A program made the position numbers and the translations under genes. From Frankiales bacterium (GTDB lineage: Bacteria > Actinomycetota > Actinomycetes > Mycobacteriales > SCTD01), in NCBI GenBank assembly GCA_025464795.1, contig JAODNB010000129.1, forward strand, positions 1 through 10,006: a stretch of 10,006 bases of DNA, in the 5' to 3' direction. Positions 6,135-10,006 of the stretch are shown in pieces. Numbering within the stretch: the first letter of the stretch is position 1; every line of letters begins with the position of its first letter. The notes below the pieces were generated by a model, which was given only the letters and a program-made list of their open reading frames with translations, searched no databases and was not told the DNA's origin.

Positions 6135-7571
6135 GTGCGCCGCCTCCTCGCCCTCCTGCTGCTCGTGGCAGCTCTCGTCGCTCCTGCCTCCCAAGCGTCG
6201 CGAGCTCCTGCAACGCTGCACCGCGAGGGCAGCTGGCTCGTCGACGCCCAGGGCCGGGTGGTGCTGCTGCACGGCGTGAACGCGGTGTGGAAGCGGGCAC
6301 CGTACGTCGCTCCGTCCACGGCCGCCGGCTTCACCGCCAAGGACGCCGACTTCCTCGCGACCGAGGGGTTCAACAGCGTGCGACTGGGCGTGCTGTTCGC
6401 CGGCGTGATGCCGCGTCGCGGCGTCGTCGACCAGGGGTACCTCAGGGCAACGGCGAGGGTCGTCAAGCTGCTGACCGACCGCCACATCTGGGTGCTGCTG
6501 GACTTCCACCAGGACCTGTACAGCGAGAGGTTTCGCGGCGAGGGGTTTCCTGCATGGGCGGTCGACGACGACGGCCTTCCGCAGCCGGTGAACGCCGGCT
6601 TCCCTGGCAACTACTTCCTGCCGGCGACCTCGCGGGCGTTCGACAACTTCTACGCGAACGTCAACGGGCTCGCCGACCTCTACGCCAAGGCGTGGCAGGC
6701 CGTCGCGGCGACCTTCGCGCAGACCCCGTACGTCCTGGGCTACGACCTGATGAACGAGCCGTGGCCGGGAACGTCCTTCGCCTCCTGCGCCAACCCTGCC
6801 GGGTGTCCCGCCTTCGATGCACAGCTGCTGCAGCCGGTGTACGACAAGGCGATCGCCGCGATCCGCAAGGCGGACAGCAAGCGCATCGTGTGGCTCGAGC
6901 CCCACGTCCTGTTCAACGACGGAGCGCAGACGACGCTCGGCACGGTGAAGCCCTTCACCGACCCGCAGCTCGGCCTGAGCTGGCACCAGTACTGCACGAC
7001 GGCTGGCCTCACCCACTCGAGCGGCGGCAAGGCCGGACCGGACTGCGGACCTCAGGGCGAGCTGGTCTTCCGCAACGCCGCGGCCTACGTGAAGCAGCAC
7101 GGCTTCGGGCAGCTGCTCACGGAGTTCGGGGCCTCCGACGACCTGGGCGACGTCACGCGCATCACGGACGCCGCTGACGCGCACCTCGTCGGCTGGGAGT
7201 ACTGGCACTACAAGGAGTGGTCTGACCCGACGACCGAGTCGGCGGACTCGGGAGGCCAGGGACTGTTCACCAAGGACACCGACCTGCGGACCCTGAAGCA
7301 GGCCAAGGCGAACATCCTCATCCGGCCCTACGCCCGGGCGGTTGCAGGGATCCCGACGTCGATGTCGTTCACCCACGGCGTGTTCTCCCTGACCTACACG
7401 GCGAAGCCGTCCACGGGACTGACGGAGGTCTTCGTGCCTGCGCGGCACTTCCCCCGCGGCTACCGCGTGAGAGTCAGCGGCGGGACGGTGGTGTCGAAGG
7501 CGGGTGCGCCGCTGCTGCTCATCAAGGCCCCGCGGGAGGGGTCGGTCCGGGTGTCGGTGGTGGCGCGTTGA
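6135..7571 (+). CDS. Secreted GH5 glycoside hydrolase, endoglycoceramidase-like
   Basis: The 478-residue product starts with a signal peptide (MRRLL, a Leu/Ala/Val core to about residue 16, likely cut near APASQASRA), so it is exported. The mature part is a GH5 TIM barrel: LHGVNAVWKRAPY (45-57), GFNSVRLGVLF (78-88), VLLDFHQDLYSERF (120-133), the acid/base Glu208 in DLMNEPWPG, His284 in WHQYC, the nucleophile Glu330 in LLTEFGASDD, and Trp354 in GWEYWHYK. The FHQDLYSE and NEPWPG blocks are typical of endoglycoceramidases, which release intact glycans from glycosphingolipids; other glycolipids are possible. A small C-terminal beta domain (about 405-478) follows. The GTG start is chosen because it gives the signal peptide and a stop lies in frame at 6090-6092; no clear Shine-Dalgarno is seen. 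The last 50 bp overlap the convergent gene. Confidence 0.9.
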   Translation: MRRLLALLLLVAALVAPASQASRAPATLHREGSWLVDAQGRVVLLHGVNAVWKRAPYVAPSTAAGFTAKDADFLATEGFNSVRLGVLFAGVMPRRGVVDQGYLRATARVVKLLTDRHIWVLLDFHQDLYSERFRGEGFPAWAVDDDGLPQPVNAGFPGNYFLPATSRAFDNFYANVNGLADLYAKAWQAVAATFAQTPYVLGYDLMNEPWPGTSFASCANPAGCPAFDAQLLQPVYDKAIAAIRKADSKRIVWLEPHVLFNDGAQTTLGTVKPFTDPQLGLSWHQYCTTAGLTHSSGGKAGPDCGPQGELVFRNAAAYVKQHGFGQLLTEFGASDDLGDVTRITDAADAHLVGWEYWHYKEWSDPTTESADSGGQGLFTKDTDLRTLKQAKANILIRPYARAVAGIPTSMSFTHGVFSLTYTAKPSTGLTEVFVPARHFPRGYRVRVSGGTVVSKAGAPLLLIKAPREGSVRVSVVAR

Positions 7572-8160
7572 GCTCGCCGCGCTCGAGCGACTGCCAGTAG
7601 CGGTTCAGGGCGCCGTTGGTCTTGATCACCCAGATCAGCGAGCCGGCGACGAAGGCCATGCCCAGGACCACGAGGGCCAGGATGCGGCCGGGTCCCAGGT
7701 CGGGGTCGTGGGTGACCACGCCGTACTCGTCGTAGCCGGTCGTCGTCGGCGCTGTGGCGATGGTGATGATGACACCGACATAGGCGGCCACACCGAAGCC
7801 GATCACCCACAGGCCGGTCCAGCCGTTGACCAGCGCCCGGCGGCCCTTGCGCAGGTAGAGGTTTCCCACCTCTGACGGGGTGACGAACAGCATCGCGACG
7901 CCTGCGATGAACGTCAGGAGCAACGCGATCCCGCCGCCCACGCCGCGACCGCTGTGCTGCTTCATCTCGTCGTGCACCTTGTAGTTGTAGACGTAGGCGT
8001 AGATCCCGAAGGTGACGACGGTCAGCAGGACGACCTTCCCCGTCGGACGGACCTTGCCCGGCGGACCGTCGCCCATCGGGGCCCACTGCGCGTACTGGGT
8101 GGGCGGGTAGCCGTACTGCGGTTGCTGGCCGGGCTGGGGTGGCTTCCACGGGTCGGTCAT
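7522..8160 (-). CDS. DUF4234-like four-helix membrane protein
   Basis: A 212-residue membrane protein of unknown function. Residues 1-40 are a soluble tail rich in Pro, Gln and Tyr (QPGQQPQYGYPPTQYAQW). Four hydrophobic segments follow at about 41-60, 77-94, 114-136 and 158-179. The first ends in TFGIYAYVYNYKVHDEMKQ, the pattern I associate with DUF4234 proteins; TNGALNRYWQSLE after the last helix also fits, and a Pro-rich tail (PPPTPGPTPP) ends the protein. ATG was chosen as the first start giving the typical Gln/Pro tail. It lies 10 bases after the stop of the upstream TetR gene, so the two are probably co-transcribed. Its last 50 bp run antisense under the end of the hydrolase gene; both reading frames look complete, so neither is an artefact. 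Confidence 0.85.
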   Translation of the reverse strand: MTDPWKPPQPGQQPQYGYPPTQYAQWAPMGDGPPGKVRPTGKVVLLTVVTFGIYAYVYNYKVHDEMKQHSGRGVGGGIALLLTFIAGVAMLFVTPSEVGNLYLRKGRRALVNGWTGLWVIGFGVAAYVGVIITIATAPTTTGYDEYGVVTHDPDLGPGRILALVVLGMAFVAGSLIWVIKTNGALNRYWQSLERGELNAPPPTPGPTPPAGP

Positions 8161-8170
8161 GGCGCGGACC

Positions 8171-8707
8171 CTAAGCGATTGTGCGCTCCGAGGTGAGCAG
8201 CTCCTGCACCAGGCGGACGAGCTCCTCCGCGGGCACCTTCGCGAGCTCTTCGAACGCGCCCGAGGTCCGCCCGAGCGCGATACCAGCGAACGCCGCGGCG
8301 ACGACCTCGGCGCGCAGCTGCGGTCGGTCCTCGTCGCGGAACCGCTTGCGGAGCGGATCCACCAGGCGGGTGTGCAGCGCCTCTCGGGCAGCGGCCTGAA
8401 CAGCGGGATCGTCGTGCGCGCGTACGGCGGCTCGGAAGACCGGCCCGGGCCCGCGGGCCTCGAGGCGACCGAGCAGTGCTGCCATCCGCTCCGGCTGGAG
8501 GAGGTCCGGCGGCGGGCCCTCGCCGAGCTCGGCTGCGAGCGCCGCGAGGTAGAGCCCGGCCTTGCCCCCGAAGTAGCGGGCGATCAGGGCCGCGTCGACG
8601 CCGGCGCGCTCAGCCAGGTCGCGGGTGGTCGTCCCGTCGAATCCCCGCTCGGCGAACAGGTCGACGGCTGCGGTGAGCAGGTCCTCACGCGCGTGCCCGC
8701 GGGCCAC
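8171..8707 (-). CDS. TetR-family transcriptional regulator of the MFS exporter operon
   Basis: A 178-residue repressor-type protein. Residues 6-52 form the TetR DNA-binding domain: REDLLTAAVDLFAERGFDG, then the helix-turn-helix TTTRDLAERAGVDAALIARYFGGKAGLY. The remaining helices form the variable ligand domain, with a C-terminal LVRLVQELL helix. The start is GTG at 8705-8707, immediately after the MFS stop (TGA followed directly by GTG), and no internal Met gives an intact helix-turn-helix, so translational coupling is likely. By family precedent it would control the MFS exporter; the expected operator would lie beyond the right edge of the window. It is clearly different in sequence from the TetR at 4042-4629. 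Ligand unknown. Confidence 0.9.
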   Translation of the reverse strand: MARGHAREDLLTAAVDLFAERGFDGTTTRDLAERAGVDAALIARYFGGKAGLYLAALAAELGEGPPPDLLQPERMAALLGRLEARGPGPVFRAAVRAHDDPAVQAAAREALHTRLVDPLRKRFRDEDRPQLRAEVVAAAFAGIALGRTSGAFEELAKVPAEELVRLVQELLTSERTIA

Positions 8708-10006
8708 TCAGTCCACCGTCATCGGGACGGCGTCGGCGATGCTCTCGTCGACGAGCTCCTCGCGCGGCACCGTCCCGGGGCCGGGCAGGATCGCGCTGAG
8801 GACGCCGGCGACGACGAGGACGGCCACGCCGATCAGGGCGACCGTGGTGTAGCCGCCGGCGGTCGGCAGCAGCTTGCCGGCCGGGGTGTGCGCCTCGAGA
8901 ACGGTGGCGGACAGCGCACTTCCGGTCGAGTAGCCGATGTAGCGCAGCACCTGGTTGAAGCTCATCGCGCTGCCGGTCTCGTGCGCGGGAACGCTCGCCA
9001 CGATGAGCCCCGGCAGTGCTGCGAACGTGCACCCGATCCCAAGGCCGGCCAGTGCCATCGAGAGGGCGACCTCCCAGACGTGGTCGCGCTCGAAGGCGAA
9101 CAGCAGGTTGGCGGCGATGAAGACGGAGCAGCCGATGGGGAGCACGGCGCGCTGCCCGACACGGCGGCCGATCATCGGCGCCACCCGGCTCGCGACGGTC
9201 GACATGATGCTGAGCGGGACAAGCAGCAGGCCGCTCACGACGATGCTCGAGCCGAACCCGTACCCCTCCGTCCGGGGGGTCTGCGCGAACCGGATGATCA
9301 TCGACATGAGGGCGTACATGCCGACGCCGGCGAACAACCCGGTGAGGTCCGCGGTCAGGACAGGGCGGTCCTTGACCAGGCGCAGGTCGACGAGCGGTCG
9401 AGCCGTCCGCAGCTCGACCATGACCCACATGGACAGGACCCAGACGGACAGGACGACGAGGCCGAGGACGAGCTCATCGGACCAGACCTCGGCCTGGCCG
9501 AGTGCCAGCAGCACCCCGGTCGAGCCGGCTGCGAGCATCAGCGCACCCGGCCAGTCGAGCCGGGTCGACGGGCGGTCGGTGACCTCGGGGACCACGCGGA
9601 AGGCCAGGACGAAGCCCACCGCCACGACGACGGCCCCGAACCAGAAGCCGGCGCGGAACGTCAGGTTCTGGGCGATGAGCCCGGTCAACGGGTAGCCCAG
9701 GCCGATACCGGCGGCGGCGGTGATCGACAGCAGCCCCACGATGCGGGTGCGGTGCTCGCCCTCGAGCGCGTCCCGCGCGATCGCCATGGTCAAGGGGATC
9801 AGGCCGAGCCCGACGCCCATGAGCCCACGGCCGAGCAGGAGGAGCGCGAAGGGGCCCGGCACCGCCGCGAGCACGCATCCGACGAACACAGCGATCAGGG
9901 CGCCCAGGACGGTGCGTCTGCGGTGCGGTCCGTCGCCCAACCGGCCGAGGGTCGGAGTGGCGACGGCGCCCATGAGGAAGCTGATGGTCAACGACCACTG
10001 GGCCGT
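8708..10006 (-). CDS. MFS multidrug-type exporter, 14-TM DHA2-like (5' partial)
   Basis: A proton-driven major facilitator exporter, at least 432 residues here and cut at its N-terminus by the window edge. The frame stays open to base 10006, reading TAQWSLTISFLMGAVATP, which is the second membrane helix of this family. A TTG at 9989-9991 could be taken as a start but would fall inside that helix, so the true start lies outside. After it comes the motif-A loop GRLGDGPHRRR, then LLLLGRGLMGVGLGLIPL, the motif-C-like GIGLGYPLTG, and further helices. About 13 helices are visible, making 14 with the missing first one, as in the DHA2 group; ELRTARPLVDLRLVKDR before the ninth is typical of it. The stop directly abuts the TetR start, which supports one operon. 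Substrate unknown. Confidence 0.9.
   Translation of the reverse strand, partial: TAQWSLTISFLMGAVATPTLGRLGDGPHRRRTVLGALIAVFVGCVLAAVPGPFALLLLGRGLMGVGLGLIPLTMAIARDALEGEHRTRIVGLLSITAAAGIGLGYPLTGLIAQNLTFRAGFWFGAVVVAVGFVLAFRVVPEVTDRPSTRLDWPGALMLAAGSTGVLLALGQAEVWSDELVLGLVVLSVWVLSMWVMVELRTARPLVDLRLVKDRPVLTADLTGLFAGVGMYALMSMIIRFAQTPRTEGYGFGSSIVVSGLLLVPLSIMSTVASRVAPMIGRRVGQRAVLPIGCSVFIAANLLFAFERDHVWEVALSMALAGLGIGCTFAALPGLIVASVPAHETGSAMSFNQVLRYIGYSTGSALSATVLEAHTPAGKLLPTAGGYTTVALIGVAVLVVAGVLSAILPGPGTVPREELVDESIADAVPMTVD

Noticed and set aside
6075..7448. 457-codon open frame antisense to the hydrolase
   Set aside because: Composition is Arg/Val/Gly/Leu-rich with no recognisable domain, whereas the plus strand encodes a full GH5 enzyme with signal peptide and both catalytic glutamates.
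9989..9991. TTG as the start codon of the MFS exporter
   Set aside because: The frame is open to the window edge, and the TTG falls inside the second transmembrane helix; the first helix must lie outside the window.

Overview
The window is compact, high-GC DNA with strong G/C preference at third codon positions, almost no intergenic space and many ATGA start/stop overlaps. This and the gene families (DrrA/DrrB-type exporters, several TetR regulators, a secreted GH5 endoglycoceramidase-like enzyme, a KstR-like operator) point to an actinobacterium, perhaps Nocardioides-like. The genus is an inference. No rRNA, tRNA, CRISPR array, insertion sequence or phage gene was seen, so this looks like ordinary chromosome.

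Layout. (1) 1-1430, plus strand: the possible C-terminal end of an unidentified gene overlaps the start of an aldehyde dehydrogenase related to the lactaldehyde dehydrogenase-like group. (2) 1431-3247, minus strand: a DrrA/DrrB-type ABC exporter (ATPase, then permease). Its last stop codon directly abuts the stop of the aldehyde dehydrogenase. (3) 3248-3316: a short divergent promoter region. A 14-bp inverted repeat matching the KstR operator consensus runs into the start codon of (4), an acetoacetate decarboxylase-family protein (3317-4000, plus). (5) 4042-6064, minus: a second ABC-2 exporter operon, ATPase-permease-TetR, all joined by 4-bp overlaps. (6) 6055-6134: a divergent control region with a 36-bp interrupted palindrome over the -10 box and start codons of the ATPase, and a second 12-bp palindrome over its -35 box. 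(7) 6135-7571, plus: a secreted endoglycoceramidase-like glycoside hydrolase. Its 3' end overlaps, tail to tail, (8) a minus-strand operon (7522-10006): MFS multidrug-type exporter (cut by the window edge), TetR regulator, and a small DUF4234-like membrane protein.

How the parts may work together. Two units fit the pattern of an efflux pump with its own TetR sensor: the 4042-6064 operon and the MFS-TetR pair. The 36-bp palindrome is the best candidate for the operator of the TetR at 4042-4629, and its position could also let it control the divergent glycoside hydrolase. The KstR-like site suggests that the acetoacetate decarboxylase-family gene, and possibly the divergent DrrAB-like exporter, belong to a sterol or lipid catabolism regulon. 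The two small promoters share one design: a TAGAAC -10-like box inside a palindrome, seven bases before ATG, with no Shine-Dalgarno. That suggests leaderless transcripts under direct repressor control. I see no clearly new multi-gene system; the most informative signals are these regulatory sites.
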